A stretch of 64,000 nt of DNA from Pseudomonas fluorescens. Lineage in GTDB: Bacteria; Pseudomonadota; Gammaproteobacteria; Pseudomonadales; Pseudomonadaceae. The stretch spans positions 1-64,000 of the forward strand of contig NZ_LVEJ01000011.1 of NCBI RefSeq assembly GCF_001648775.1. The letters run 5' to 3'. Position 1 is the first letter of the stretch, and each line of letters opens with the position of its first letter. The position numbers were made by a program, and so were the translations under genes. The notes below the pieces were generated by a model, which did no database searches, had not been told where the DNA came from, and saw only the letters and a list, made by a program, of their open reading frames with translations. This document shows positions 1 through 8,360 of this stretch, one piece after another.

Positions 1-102
1 GCCCGTGGATCAAGATCAAGATCAAGAGCAGGCGAGCTGACACTCGGCCTATTGAGTGGTGAAGAGCGGGGCGTGGTCGGCTTTGGATTTGTGGTGGATT
101 TT

Positions 103-478
103 CCCCTCACCCCAGCCCTCTCCCGAGGGAGAGGGAGCCGATTTGTGGGGCTTTCAGAATTTGAGTTCGGCTCGTTATTTCACGTCGGCGTAGCTCGCCC
201 AAACACCTCGTCAGTCCCCTCTCCCTCCGGGAGAGGGCTAGGGTGAGGGGGCTGTTGATTCAGGCTTTGAAGCTCAAGTTCGACTCGGTATTTCACGTCG
301 GCGTAACTCTACCAAACACCTCGGTCAGTCCCCTCTCCCTCCGGGAGAGGGCTAGGGTGAGGGGGCTGTTGATTCAGGCTTTGAAGCTCAAGTTCGACTT
401 GGTATTGCACGTCGGCGTAGCTCGCCCAAACACCACGGTCAGTCCCCTCTCCCTCCGGGAGAGGGTTAGGGTGAGGGG
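103..478. repeat. MITE-like element, copy 1, with internal tandem repeat
   Basis: The left end (CCCCTCACCCC..GCCCTCTCCC, from 103) and right end (GGGAGAGGGTTAGGGTGAGGGG read in parts, to 478) are near-perfect inverted repeats. Each end carries its own GGGAGAGGG-type palindrome. The interior contains about 2.9 direct copies of a 113-114 bp unit, with CACGTCGGCG at 181, 294 and 408 and CCCCTCTCCCTCC at 216, 330 and 444. No transposase is encoded. The same kind of element lies at 17117-17372. The right end stops 3 bp before the stop codon of the neighbouring minus-strand gene. Bases 1-102 hold nothing I recognise. Confidence 0.7.
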
Positions 479-481
479 CTT

Positions 482-856
482 TTAGCTGTGTGCCGGAGGT
501 TGGGGGATTTCGTGGTTATCCAGCACCTGGTTCACCGCCAGTTCGGCCAACATGATGATTTGCTGGATCGCCAGCACCGTACGCCGCTGCGGCAGGTCGA
601 TGTAGGCGGCGATGTCGCTGGTCATGAGGCTGGCCTGTGCCAGTGATTCGCAGGCGTGGACCAGCAGGCTTTCGCTGTCCTGATCGGGGGCGACCTGGAA
701 CATGGTGCTGGGTTTGTGGAAGCGCAGGGTGAGGGCGTTGGGTTTGAAGTAGTGGTCGAGGGCGCGTTCGGCGGCTTCGTGGAATTTCTTTGAGCCGGGG
801 AATTCGTAGGGGGTGGTGTCTTCGGTTTCGGGTGGATTAGGCGTTGGTTTGAACAT
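482..856 (-). CDS. DUF6124-like (DUF3077-related) small conserved Pseudomonas protein
   Basis: This is a 124-residue soluble protein starting MFKPTPNPPETED. It resembles the small DUF6124/DUF3077-type proteins common in Pseudomonas genomes, whose function is unknown. There is no signal peptide or membrane segment. The middle is predicted helical (SESLLVHACESLAQASLMT), and a second helix follows DLPQRRTVLAIQQI. I chose the ATG at 856 because AAGGAT lies at good spacing upstream and family members start this way. The frame stays open upstream to an ATG at 994, but that extension reads through the structured leader and looks non-protein-like. The stop codon abuts a MITE-like element. The family call is from recognition of composition and context. 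Confidence 0.7.
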   Translation of the reverse strand: MFKPTPNPPETEDTTPYEFPGSKKFHEAAERALDHYFKPNALTLRFHKPSTMFQVAPDQDSESLLVHACESLAQASLMTSDIAAYIDLPQRRTVLAIQQIIMLAELAVNQVLDNHEIPQPPAHS

Positions 857-1000
857 GGCAAAGATCCTTTTAAGAAAATGGAGCTGCCACTTTTCGTTTT
901 CCAGACGAAGAGGGTGGCAGCTGTACGCGGACTGGAAAAACCGGCAAAGGATCAAACCCGGCAGACCCGAAGGTCTCCCACGTACAGCCGCCATAACAAA
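857..1000 (-). promoter_or_regulatory. Structured 5' leader with mutually exclusive hairpins
   Basis: Three segments, named in the direction of transcription on the minus strand, can pair in two ways. A is 992-981, B is 927-914 and C is 890-882. A and B form a 12-bp helix (GGCGGCTGTACG with CGTACAGCTGCC, one G-U pair). B and C form a 9-bp helix (AGCTGCCAC with GTGGCAGCT), extended inside by TTCGT/ACGAA. The pairings share AGCTGCC of segment B, so only one can exist at a time. A small hairpin AGACC-TTCG-GGTCT (979-966) sits in the A-B loop. C ends about 25 nt before the start codon at 856. I recall near-identical sequence in front of related small genes elsewhere in Pseudomonas. The regulatory role is inference. 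Confidence 0.55.
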
Positions 1001-1264
1001 ACTTCGGCGCCGAAAAAGCGCGGCATTATGTCATGTGCTGTGATCCTGCGGGTTTTCCAGACCCGGTCGCTGATGCGTCAGCGACACCCAAATCCTAGCC
1101 ACCACACTTCCGACGGACAACCGTCAAAACCTGTCGGAAAGATCCGTGAAATACCCGTTTCTGTAGGCTCTGCCGTAGGTCGCGACTTGTTGATTTTTAA
1201 ACAGTGAGGTCAAAAAATCCCCGACTGCAACAGCTCCTGCAGCGGGACGCGGTGCGTTTAAAAA
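1001..1264. other. Intergenic region
   Basis: This lies between the leader of the small minus-strand gene and the end of the LysR gene. It must hold the promoter of the small gene, but I cannot identify its elements with confidence. A short CTGCA..TGCAG dyad near 1228 could be a weak terminator for the LysR gene. Confidence 0.3.
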
Positions 1265-2233
1265 TCAGTTGGCGACACGCACCCCAGCCAGACTCCCACT
1301 CAATTCATACGCCGCCAATTCCGCCTGATGCGCCGCCAGAATCTCCGGCAACGACCCGCGCAAATACTCAACCCACGTCTTGATCTTCGCATCCAGATAT
1401 TGCCGCGAAGGGTAGATCGCATACAGGTTCAACTCTTGCGAGCGGTAGTTGGGCATCACGCGCACCAGCGTGCCGTTGCGCAAGCCTTCGATCGCTGCAT
1501 ACACCGGCAACACGCCCACGCCCATGCCGCTGATGATCGCGGTTTTCATGGCGTCGGCGGAGTTCACCAGAAAAGGTGAGCTGTTGATGGTGACCATTTC
1601 CTGGCCTTCCGGGCCGTCGAAGGCCCATTTCTCCAGAGGGATCACCGGGCTGACCAGGCGCAGGCAGGCGTGGTTGAGCAGGTCGCTCGGTTTCTGCGCG
1701 CAGCCGTTGGCTTTCACGTAGGCCGGGGAGGCGCAGACGATGCTGTAGGTGATGCCCAGCCGTTGCGAGACGAAGCCCGAGTCGGGCAGTTCGCGGGCGA
1801 GCACGATGGACACGTCGTAGCCTTCGTCGAGCAAGTCCGGCACGCGGTTGGCCATGGTCAGGTCGAAGGTGACGTCCGGGTGACTCTTGCGATAACGGGC
1901 AATTGCATCGATGACGAAGTGCTGACCGATGCCGGTCATGGTGTGCACTTTCAATTGCCCGGCCGGGCGGGCGTGGGCCTCGCTGGCTTCCGCTTCGGCT
2001 TCTTCGACGTAAGCCAGGATCTGTTCGCAGCGCAGCAGGTAGCGTTTGCCGGCTTCGGTCAGCGCGATGCGTCGGGTCGTGCGGTTGAGCAGGCGGGTTT
2101 GCAGGTGGGCTTCCAGGTTGGAGACCGCGCGCGAGACGTTGGCGGTGGTGGTGTCGAGTTGCACGGCGGCGGCGGTGAAGCTGCCGGCTTCGGCGACACA
2201 ACTGAAGGCGCGCATGTTTTGCAAAGTGTCCAT
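1265..2233 (-). CDS. LysR family transcriptional regulator
   Basis: A 322-residue LysR-type regulator of normal family length. Residues 1-60 form the winged helix-turn-helix (FTAAAVQLDTTTANVSRAVSNLE region). A dimerising linker helix follows, then a two-lobed effector-binding domain from about residue 90 to 300. It is most like the CrgA/DsdC-type subgroup that often controls adjacent transporters or dehydrogenases. It is transcribed away from the NodT-FUSC-DUF1656-HlyD cassette that starts 264 bp away. That divergent layout is typical of a LysR protein regulating both itself and its neighbour, so the efflux cassette is the likely target. The inducer is unknown. The ATG at 2233 (MDTLQNMRAF) matches the usual family start. 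Confidence 0.9.
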   Translation of the reverse strand: MDTLQNMRAFSCVAEAGSFTAAAVQLDTTTANVSRAVSNLEAHLQTRLLNRTTRRIALTEAGKRYLLRCEQILAYVEEAEAEASEAHARPAGQLKVHTMTGIGQHFVIDAIARYRKSHPDVTFDLTMANRVPDLLDEGYDVSIVLARELPDSGFVSQRLGITYSIVCASPAYVKANGCAQKPSDLLNHACLRLVSPVIPLEKWAFDGPEGQEMVTINSSPFLVNSADAMKTAIISGMGVGVLPVYAAIEGLRNGTLVRVMPNYRSQELNLYAIYPSRQYLDAKIKTWVEYLRGSLPEILAAHQAELAAYELSGSLAGVRVAN

Positions 2234-2432
2234 GGGGTGCTCTCAAGGGAGATGGCAAATTGTGACACGAAGTTTCAGGGGCGAGACCCCCGACCAAGGG
2301 ATTATCTCGTTAACCGTAACAAAGATTCACAGAAATCCCAGCTTATCGCCGTTCGGGGCGGCCCCTAGAATTGCGCCGTTGTGGGAATCGGGGTGCAGAC
2401 GCCGGTTTGTCAGCTCAAACGGCGGCGCCGCT

Positions 2433-2457
2433 TTCGCGAGCAGGCTCGCTCCCACAG
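2433..2457. repeat. Single REP element
   Basis: CGCGAGCAGGCTCGCTCCCAC, one half of the REPIN repeat found many times in this window. It lies upstream of the efflux cassette, between the divergent promoter region and the start codon at 2497. Confidence 0.8.
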
Positions 2458-2496
2458 GGTCTCGGTTCTTCCCCCCTATTTCAGGAATTCGCAGCT

Positions 2497-3996
2497 GTGC
2501 CGCGTCGCATCAACAGAGCGCTTTTGCCGCTCAGTGTTCTGGCTTTTACCCTGGGTCTCAGCGGCTGCCTCTCAACTGACGGAATTGCCCCGCAAGGCAA
2601 CGCGTTCGATGCCAATTCACTGGCCACCGACGACGCCATCGCTCACGCCGCCCGCGACGCCCATTGGCCCACCGCGCAATGGTGGCAAGCCTACGGTGAC
2701 CCGCAACTCAATCGCTGGATCGACCTCGCCGTGCAAGGCAGCCCGAGCATGGCCATGGCCGCTGCGCGGGTGCGTCAGGCCAAAGCCATGGCCGGTGTCG
2801 CCGAAGCGGCCGAGTCGTTGCAGATCAATGGCGAGTCGACGCTCAAACGGCACAACTGGCCGACCGACCAGTTCTACGGTCCGGGCGAGTTGGCCAACAC
2901 CACGACGTGGGATAACAACGCGGCGCTGGGTTTCAGCTACGCCCTCGACCTTTGGGGCCGCGAAAGCAATACCAGTGAACGCGCGGTGGATCTGGCGCAC
3001 ATGAGCGCGGCCGAAGCGCGGCTGGCGCAGCTGGAATTGCAGAACAACATCGTTCGCGCCTACATCGAGTTGTCGCTGCATTACGCTCAGCGCGACATCG
3101 TTGCGGCGACGCTCAAGCAGCAGCAACAGATTCTCGACCTCGCCCAAAAGCGTCTGAACGGCGGGATTGGCACCCATTTCGAAGTCAGTCAGGCGGAAAC
3201 GCCGTTGCCGGAAACCCATCGGCAAATCGATGCACTGGATGAAGAAATCGCCCTCAGCCGCAATCAGCTGGCGGCGTTGGCGGGGAAAGGGCCGGGCGAG
3301 GGCGCACAGTTGCAGCGTCCGACCCTGGCCCTCGGTGCAGCGCTGAAACTGCCGTCGGCGTTGCCCGCCGAACTGCTCGGCCAGCGTCCGGACGTGGTCG
3401 CCAGTCGCTGGCAAGTCGCGGCGCAAGCACGCGGCATCGATGTCGCGCACGCCGGTTTTTATCCCAACGTCGATCTGGTTGGCAGCCTCGGTTACATGGC
3501 CACCGGCGGTGGTGCGCTGGAGTTTTTGACCGGCAAGAAGCTCAACTACAACGTCGGCCCGGCGATCTCTTTGCCGATCTTCGACGGCGGACGCTTGCGT
3601 GCCGAGTTGGGTGAAGCCTCGGCCGGTTATGACATCGCCGTGGCGCATTACAACCAGACGCTGATCAATGCACTGAAGAATATTTCCGACCAGTTGATCC
3701 GCCGCGAGTCGATGGACAAACAGCAGGGTTTCGCCGCCGAGTCGGTGGCCACGGCGCAGAAGACTTACGACATCGCGATGATCGCTTATCAGCGTGGGCT
3801 CACCGATTACCTCAACGTGCTCAATGCGCAGACGTTGCTGTTCAAGCAGCAGCAAGTGCAGCAGCAGGTGCAGGCGGCGCGACTCAGTGCGCATGCCGAG
3901 TTGGTGACTGCGTTGGGTGGTGGCCTAGGTGCTGGCAACGATGTGCCGACGGCCGAGAAAACCCAAGCGCCGAAAACCCCGGTACTCCTGCGTTGA
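2497..3996 (+). CDS. NodT-family outer-membrane efflux lipoprotein (OprM/FusA-like)
   Basis: A 499-residue TolC-like outer-membrane channel of the RND/FUSC efflux NodT family. The N-terminus has a lipoprotein signal ending in the lipobox LSGC near residue 24, so the mature protein should be acylated. Two OEP repeats follow, with long helical stretches (for example LKQQQQILDLAQKRLNGG and VQQQVQAARLSAHAELVTAL) and the family sequence ELLGQRPDVVASRW. I chose the GTG at 2497, preceded by AGGA at 10 bp, because the longer frame from 2371 translates through a REP element. It is the first gene of a cassette with a FUSC pump and HlyD adaptor. The substrate is probably an aromatic acid or fusaric-acid-like compound (family inference only). 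Confidence 0.88.
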   Translation: MPRRINRALLPLSVLAFTLGLSGCLSTDGIAPQGNAFDANSLATDDAIAHAARDAHWPTAQWWQAYGDPQLNRWIDLAVQGSPSMAMAAARVRQAKAMAGVAEAAESLQINGESTLKRHNWPTDQFYGPGELANTTTWDNNAALGFSYALDLWGRESNTSERAVDLAHMSAAEARLAQLELQNNIVRAYIELSLHYAQRDIVAATLKQQQQILDLAQKRLNGGIGTHFEVSQAETPLPETHRQIDALDEEIALSRNQLAALAGKGPGEGAQLQRPTLALGAALKLPSALPAELLGQRPDVVASRWQVAAQARGIDVAHAGFYPNVDLVGSLGYMATGGGALEFLTGKKLNYNVGPAISLPIFDGGRLRAELGEASAGYDIAVAHYNQTLINALKNISDQLIRRESMDKQQGFAAESVATAQKTYDIAMIAYQRGLTDYLNVLNAQTLLFKQQQVQQQVQAARLSAHAELVTALGGGLGAGNDVPTAEKTQAPKTPVLLR

Positions 3997-4006
3997 GCAC
4001 ACAACC

Positions 4007-4097
4007 TGTGGGAGCGAGCTTGCTCGCGAAGAGGGCGTGTCAGCCAGCACATTGGTTGACTGACTCACCGCATTCGCGAGCAAGCTCGCTCCCACAG
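4007..4097. repeat. REPIN (T-type, 91 bp)
   Basis: Two inverted REP arms, GTGGGAGCGAGCTTGCTCGCG and its reverse complement, flank a unique middle. It lies between the outer-membrane channel gene and the FUSC gene of the efflux cassette. It may form a large hairpin in that transcript. Confidence 0.9.
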
Positions 4098-4133
4098 GGT
4101 CCCGGTCCGACCCGATTTTTTTGAGCAGAACTC

Positions 4134-6326
4134 ATGACTCCCTTGCCCGCACCTCTGCGCTGGCTTTACACCCTGGAATGGCGCCGTGGTTTCTTCGACT
4201 GGGCGCGCAGCGATGGCGTGACCTGGGTCTACATCTTCAAGGTGTTGCTCGCCGCGTTCCTGACGTTGTGGCTGGCCATGCGCCTGGAACTGCCGCAGCC
4301 GCGCACGGCGATGATCACCGTGTTTATCGTCATGCAGCCGCAGAGCGGCCAGGTGTTCGCCAAGAGTTTTTATCGTTTCCTCGGCACGTTGGCCGGGTCG
4401 GCGATGATGGTCACGCTGATCGCGTTGTTCGCGCAAAACACTGAACTGTTTCTCGGCTCGCTGGCGATCTGGGTCGGCATCTGCTCGGCCGGTGCCGCAC
4501 GTTGCCGTAACTTTCGCGCGTACGGTTTTGTCCTCGCCGGCTACACCGCCGCGATGGTCGGCTTGCCGGCGCTGGCGCACCCGGACGGCGCGTTTATGGC
4601 AGCAGTGTGGCGCGTGCTGGAAATCTCGTTGGGGATTCTCTGCTCGACGCTGATCAGCGCCGCGATCCTGCCGCAAACTGCGAGTGCGGCGATGCGCAAC
4701 GCCTTGTATCAGCGCTTCGGCGTGTTCGCATTGTTCGTCACCGATGGCCTGCGCGGGCGCAGCAAGGCCGACGCTTTCGAGGCAAGCAACGTGCGTTTTA
4801 TCGCCGAAGCCGTAGGCCTCGAAGGGCTGCGCAGCGTGACCGTGTTCGAAGACCCGCACATGCGCCGGCGCAACGGTCGACTGAGCCGTTTGAACAGCGA
4901 GTTCATGGGTATCACCACGCGCTTCAACGCTTTGCATCAGTTGCTCGAACGCTTGCGCGGCAACGGCGAAGAACACGTTGTCGCGGCGATCAGGCCGGGC
5001 CTGCAGGATCTCGCCGAAGTGCTCGACGGCTTTAGCGGCCGCGCCCTGACCAGCCCCGATGCCGCCCGTTTGGCGACCGCACTGGCGAGCTACAAGGAAG
5101 GCCTGCCGGCCCGTGTGCGCAGCCTGCGCGCAATCTTTCAGGACTCCGATCCGAGCGAAGCCGAACAACTGGATTTCCACACCGCGTACGAACTGCTGTA
5201 TCGCTTCGTCGACGACTTGCACAGTTATGCACAGACTCACGCGTCGTTGGCCGATCATCGCCACGAACGCGAGCGCTGGGACGAACCCTTCACGCCGCAA
5301 ACCAACTGGTGGGCTGCTGCTGCCTCGGGCATTCGCGCCTCGTTCATTTTGGTGGTGCTTGGCAGTTATTGGGTTGCCACCGCGTGGCCAAGTGGCGCGA
5401 CGATGACCCTGATCGCCGCCGCCACCGTGGGCCTCTCCGCCGCCACGCCAAACCCGAAACGCATGGCGTTCCAGATGGCGTGCGGCACTTTCCTCGGTGC
5501 CCTGATCGGCTTCGTCGAGATGTTTTTCATCTTCCCGTGGATCGATGGTTTTCCGTTGCTGTGCGTGATGCTCGCGCCGGTGATCGTGCTCGGTTCGTTC
5601 CTCACGTCGCGGCCGCAGTACGCCGGTGTCGGCCTCGGTTTGCTGATTTTTTTCAGTACCGGATCGGTGCCGGATAACCTGACCATCTACAACCCTTACA
5701 CCTTCATCAACGACTACATCGCCATGGTCATGGGCATGTTGGTCTGCGCGGCGGCCGGGGCGATTATTCTGCCGCCGAACAGTCGCTGGTTGTGGAAGCG
5801 GCTGGAGCAGGATCTGCGCGGGCAAGTGGTCTACGCGATCAGCGGCAAACTCAAAGGCCTGGCCTCGAGTTTCGAGAGCCGCACCCGCGATTTGCTGCAT
5901 CAGGCGTACGGTCTCGCGGCGGGGCAGCCGAAGGTACAGAAGCACCTGTTGCGCTGGATGTTCGTGGTGCTGGAAGTCGGCCACGCGATCATCGAGTTGC
6001 GCAAGGAGCAGGCGATTCTGCCGGTGCACCCGGCCTACGCGGAATCGCAGCCGTGGCGCCAGGCGATCCGTGTGATGGGCCGCGCACTGGTGCGACTTTT
6101 TCTGCAACCAAACTCCAGCAATCTCGAGCGCGCACTGGTCGCCGTCGATCACGCCATCAGTCGCGTCGCGGCCACCGATGAGCCGTTCGCGCCGCACTTC
6201 GATACTTCCGCATTGCGCCGGGTGAAGAGTTATCTGCACTTCATCCGCACCTCGTTGCTCGACCCGCAATCACCGCTCACTGCCTACACCATCGCCAAGC
6301 CCGAAGGACTTGCCCATGCCTCGTGA
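4134..6326 (+). CDS. FUSC family inner-membrane efflux transporter (AaeB-like)
   Basis: A 730-residue FUSC/aromatic-acid-exporter protein of full family length. It has two homologous halves. Each begins with a block of transmembrane helices, the first about residues 25-165 (FKVLLAAFLTLWLAMRL) and the second about 390-540 (ASGIRASFILVVLGSYWV). Each block is followed by a cytosolic helical region. The family exports aromatic carboxylates, fusaric acid and related compounds with an HlyD-type adaptor. The stop codon overlaps the start of the DUF1656 gene by 11 bp, and the HlyD gene follows, so the three are translationally coupled. The start ATG at 4134 gives MTPLPAPLRWLYTLEWRRGF, typical of Pseudomonas members. 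Confidence 0.92.
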   Translation: MTPLPAPLRWLYTLEWRRGFFDWARSDGVTWVYIFKVLLAAFLTLWLAMRLELPQPRTAMITVFIVMQPQSGQVFAKSFYRFLGTLAGSAMMVTLIALFAQNTELFLGSLAIWVGICSAGAARCRNFRAYGFVLAGYTAAMVGLPALAHPDGAFMAAVWRVLEISLGILCSTLISAAILPQTASAAMRNALYQRFGVFALFVTDGLRGRSKADAFEASNVRFIAEAVGLEGLRSVTVFEDPHMRRRNGRLSRLNSEFMGITTRFNALHQLLERLRGNGEEHVVAAIRPGLQDLAEVLDGFSGRALTSPDAARLATALASYKEGLPARVRSLRAIFQDSDPSEAEQLDFHTAYELLYRFVDDLHSYAQTHASLADHRHERERWDEPFTPQTNWWAAAASGIRASFILVVLGSYWVATAWPSGATMTLIAAATVGLSAATPNPKRMAFQMACGTFLGALIGFVEMFFIFPWIDGFPLLCVMLAPVIVLGSFLTSRPQYAGVGLGLLIFFSTGSVPDNLTIYNPYTFINDYIAMVMGMLVCAAAGAIILPPNSRWLWKRLEQDLRGQVVYAISGKLKGLASSFESRTRDLLHQAYGLAAGQPKVQKHLLRWMFVVLEVGHAIIELRKEQAILPVHPAYAESQPWRQAIRVMGRALVRLFLQPNSSNLERALVAVDHAISRVAATDEPFAPHFDTSALRRVKSYLHFIRTSLLDPQSPLTAYTIAKPEGLAHAS

Positions 6327-6516
6327 AATCGCCTTCCACGGCGTGTACATGCCGACCATGACCCTGATGTTTTTCATCGCTGCGGCACTGGCCTGGGCGG
6401 TGGACCGGTTCTTGTCCGGGTTCGATCTGTACCGCTTCTTCTGGCACCCGGCGCTGCTGCGTCTGAGTCTGTTTACCTGTCTGTTCGGCGCCATGGCGCT
6501 GACTGTCTACCGTTGA
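6316..6516 (+). CDS. DUF1656 small inner-membrane protein (AaeX-like)
   Basis: A 66-residue protein starting MPREIAFHGVYMP, with two predicted transmembrane segments (MTLMFFIAAALAWAVDRFL and LLRLSLFTCLFGAMALTVY). It matches the DUF1656/AaeX family that sits between FUSC and HlyD genes in aromatic-acid efflux operons. Its exact role in the pump is not known. The ATG at 6316 lies inside the end of the FUSC gene and is preceded by AAGGAC, so it is probably coupled to FUSC translation. The family length is about 65-70 residues, which agrees. Confidence 0.9.
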   Translation: MPREIAFHGVYMPTMTLMFFIAAALAWAVDRFLSGFDLYRFFWHPALLRLSLFTCLFGAMALTVYR

Positions 6517-6526
6517 GAACGATTTG

Positions 6527-7396
6527 ATGAAAAAGTTTTTCAGCCTGCTCGCGACCCTGCTGGTGCTGGCCCTGGCGCTGTGGATCGGCCGCACGTTGTG
6601 GGAGCACTACATGAACACGCCGTGGACGCGCGATGGCCGCGTTCGCGCCGACATCATCAACGTCGCTGCCGACGTCACCGGCGAAGTGATCGATGTGCCG
6701 GTGCGCGACAACCAACTGGTGAAGAAGGGCGATTTGCTCATGCAGATCGACCCCGAGCACTACCGCATCGCGGTCAAACAGGCGCAGTCGCTGGTCGCTT
6801 CGCGCAAGTCGACGTGGGAGATGCGCAAGGTCAACGCCCACCGCCGCGCCGACCTCGACAACCTGGTGATCTCCAAGGAAAACCGCGACGACGCCAGCAA
6901 CATCGCCGACGCCGCGCTCGCCGATTACCAACACGCGCAAGCGCAACTGGAAGCCGCTGAACTCAACCTCAAACGCACCGAAGTGCGCGCGGCGGTCGAT
7001 GGTTATGTGACCAACCTCAACGTGCATCGCGGTGACTACGCGCGCATCGGCGAGGCGAAAATGGCCGTGGTCGACATGAACTCGTTCTGGGTTTACGGCT
7101 TTTTTGAAGAAACCAAATTGCCCCACGTCAAAGTCGGTGATAAGGCCGACATGCAGTTGATGAGCGGCGAAGTCTTGAAGGGTCATGTCGAAAGCATCTC
7201 GCGCGGCATCTACGACCGCGACAACCCGGAAAGCCGCGAGCTGATCGCCGACGTCAACCCGACGTTCAACTGGGTACGCCTGGCGCAACGGGTGCCGGTG
7301 CGCATTCACATTGATGAAGTGCCGGAGGGGGTTTTGTTGGCGGCGGGGATTACTTGTACGGTGGTGGTGCGGCAGGAGGTTGTGGATAAAGGATAA
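6527..7396 (+). CDS. HlyD family periplasmic adaptor (AaeA/EmrA-like)
   Basis: A 289-residue membrane-fusion protein. It has an N-terminal membrane anchor (FSLLATLLVLALALWIG), a biotinyl-lipoyl-like domain split around a helical hairpin (VTGEVIDVPVRDNQLVKKGD, then AAVDGYVTNLNVHRGDYA) and a beta-barrel domain at the end. It should bridge the FUSC pump and the NodT channel encoded upstream. All four cassette genes run in one direction with short gaps, which supports one operon. A TTG one codon earlier (6524) is an alternative start. Confidence 0.9.
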   Translation: MKKFFSLLATLLVLALALWIGRTLWEHYMNTPWTRDGRVRADIINVAADVTGEVIDVPVRDNQLVKKGDLLMQIDPEHYRIAVKQAQSLVASRKSTWEMRKVNAHRRADLDNLVISKENRDDASNIADAALADYQHAQAQLEAAELNLKRTEVRAAVDGYVTNLNVHRGDYARIGEAKMAVVDMNSFWVYGFFEETKLPHVKVGDKADMQLMSGEVLKGHVESISRGIYDRDNPESRELIADVNPTFNWVRLAQRVPVRIHIDEVPEGVLLAAGITCTVVVRQEVVDKG

Positions 7397-7410
7397 ACCG
7401 AGGTGCTGCC

Positions 7411-7487
7411 ATCGCGAGCAGGCTCGCTCCCACACTGGATCTGCATTGCACTGATGATCTCTGTGGGAGCGAGCCTGCTCGCGAAAG
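7411..7487. repeat. REPIN (C-type, short 77-bp form)
   Basis: Inverted REP arms in the opposite relative order to the 91-bp elements: CGCGAGCAGGCTCGCTCCCAC comes first and GTGGGAGCGAGCCTGCTCGCG second. It sits between the convergent HlyD and dehydrogenase genes, where it could serve as a bidirectional transcript end. Confidence 0.88.
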
Positions 7488-7500
7488 TATCAACGCCGTC

Positions 7501-8325
7501 TTATAGCCGCCCGCGCAAACCGAAGCGCTTCATCAACGTCGATTCCAGCAAGCCCTTGGGCAATAACATCGCCAGCAGCGGTAACGCCCGGCTGCCATTG
7601 CCGATGCGGATCAAGCGTGGCGGTTTGCTCTGCTGCACAGCCTTGAGCAACCCGGCGGCAAACTCACTGGCCGGTGTCGGCTTGTCCTGCGAGGCCTTGG
7701 CCCGCGCGCGAATGCCTTCGCGCAGGGGAAACCATGGCGATTGCTCATTGATCAATTGTTCGGCTTCATGCCCGGCGTTTTTCGCGAAGCTCGATTGAAT
7801 TGCGCCGGGCTGGACTTCCATCACGCGAATGCCGAACGGCGCCAATTCCATGCGCAGTGCATCGCTCAGGGCATGCACGGCGGCTTTCGATGCGCAGTAG
7901 GCGCCGGCAAACGGGGTGACCAGCACACCGGACACGCTGCCGATATTCACCACCAGGCCTTTGGCCCGGCGCAGCAGCGGAAACAGTGCGCGGGTGACGC
8001 CGACAATCGAGAACACGTTGGTTTCGAACTGGCGCTGCATCGCCGGCACGCCGCCGTCGAGCAGCGGGCCCATGGCCCCGTAACCGGCGTTGTTGATCAG
8101 CACATCGAGGCCGCCGTGCTGCTGGTTGATGCGCTGGCCGAGTTGTTCCAGAGCGGCGCCGTCGTTGACGTCCAGTTGCACGGCGGTGAAGCCGGCGGTG
8201 CTGAGTGCGGCGACATCTTCAGCCTTGCGCGCACTGGCCCAGACTTCGTAACCGGCGGCTTTGAACGCATCGGCGAGGGCGCGGCCAATACCGCTGGAGC
8301 AACCGGTAATCAACGCAACGGGCAT
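7501..8325 (-). CDS. SDR family oxidoreductase
   Basis: A 274-residue classical short-chain dehydrogenase/reductase. It has the NAD(P)-binding motif TGCSSGIG at residue 8, NNAGYG near residue 90 and the catalytic YCASK near residue 153. A following PGAIQSSFAKNAG region with a longer C-terminus is typical of the group annotated as SDR oxidoreductases or retinol-dehydrogenase-like. The substrate cannot be told from sequence. The next gene on the same strand starts 500 bp upstream, but its stop is only 35 bp from this start, so the two could be co-transcribed. The ATG at 8325 gives MPVALITGCSSGIG, a standard start. Confidence 0.9.
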   Translation of the reverse strand: MPVALITGCSSGIGRALADAFKAAGYEVWASARKAEDVAALSTAGFTAVQLDVNDGAALEQLGQRINQQHGGLDVLINNAGYGAMGPLLDGGVPAMQRQFETNVFSIVGVTRALFPLLRRAKGLVVNIGSVSGVLVTPFAGAYCASKAAVHALSDALRMELAPFGIRVMEVQPGAIQSSFAKNAGHEAEQLINEQSPWFPLREGIRARAKASQDKPTPASEFAAGLLKAVQQSKPPRLIRIGNGSRALPLLAMLLPKGLLESTLMKRFGLRGRL

Positions 8326-8360
8326 GGCGCATTCCTTGTGCAGAAAAGTTAAGGGAGGGA

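Noticed and set aside
1001..1207. Plus-strand frame of about 109 codons (878-1207)
   Set aside because: It is antisense to the structured leader of the DUF6124-type gene and has no family resemblance.
4065..6269. A 734-codon open frame antisense to the FUSC gene
   Set aside because: High-GC third-position bias keeps the opposite frame free of stops. The protein is rich in Arg, His and Gln with no domain, while the plus strand encodes a clear FUSC transporter.
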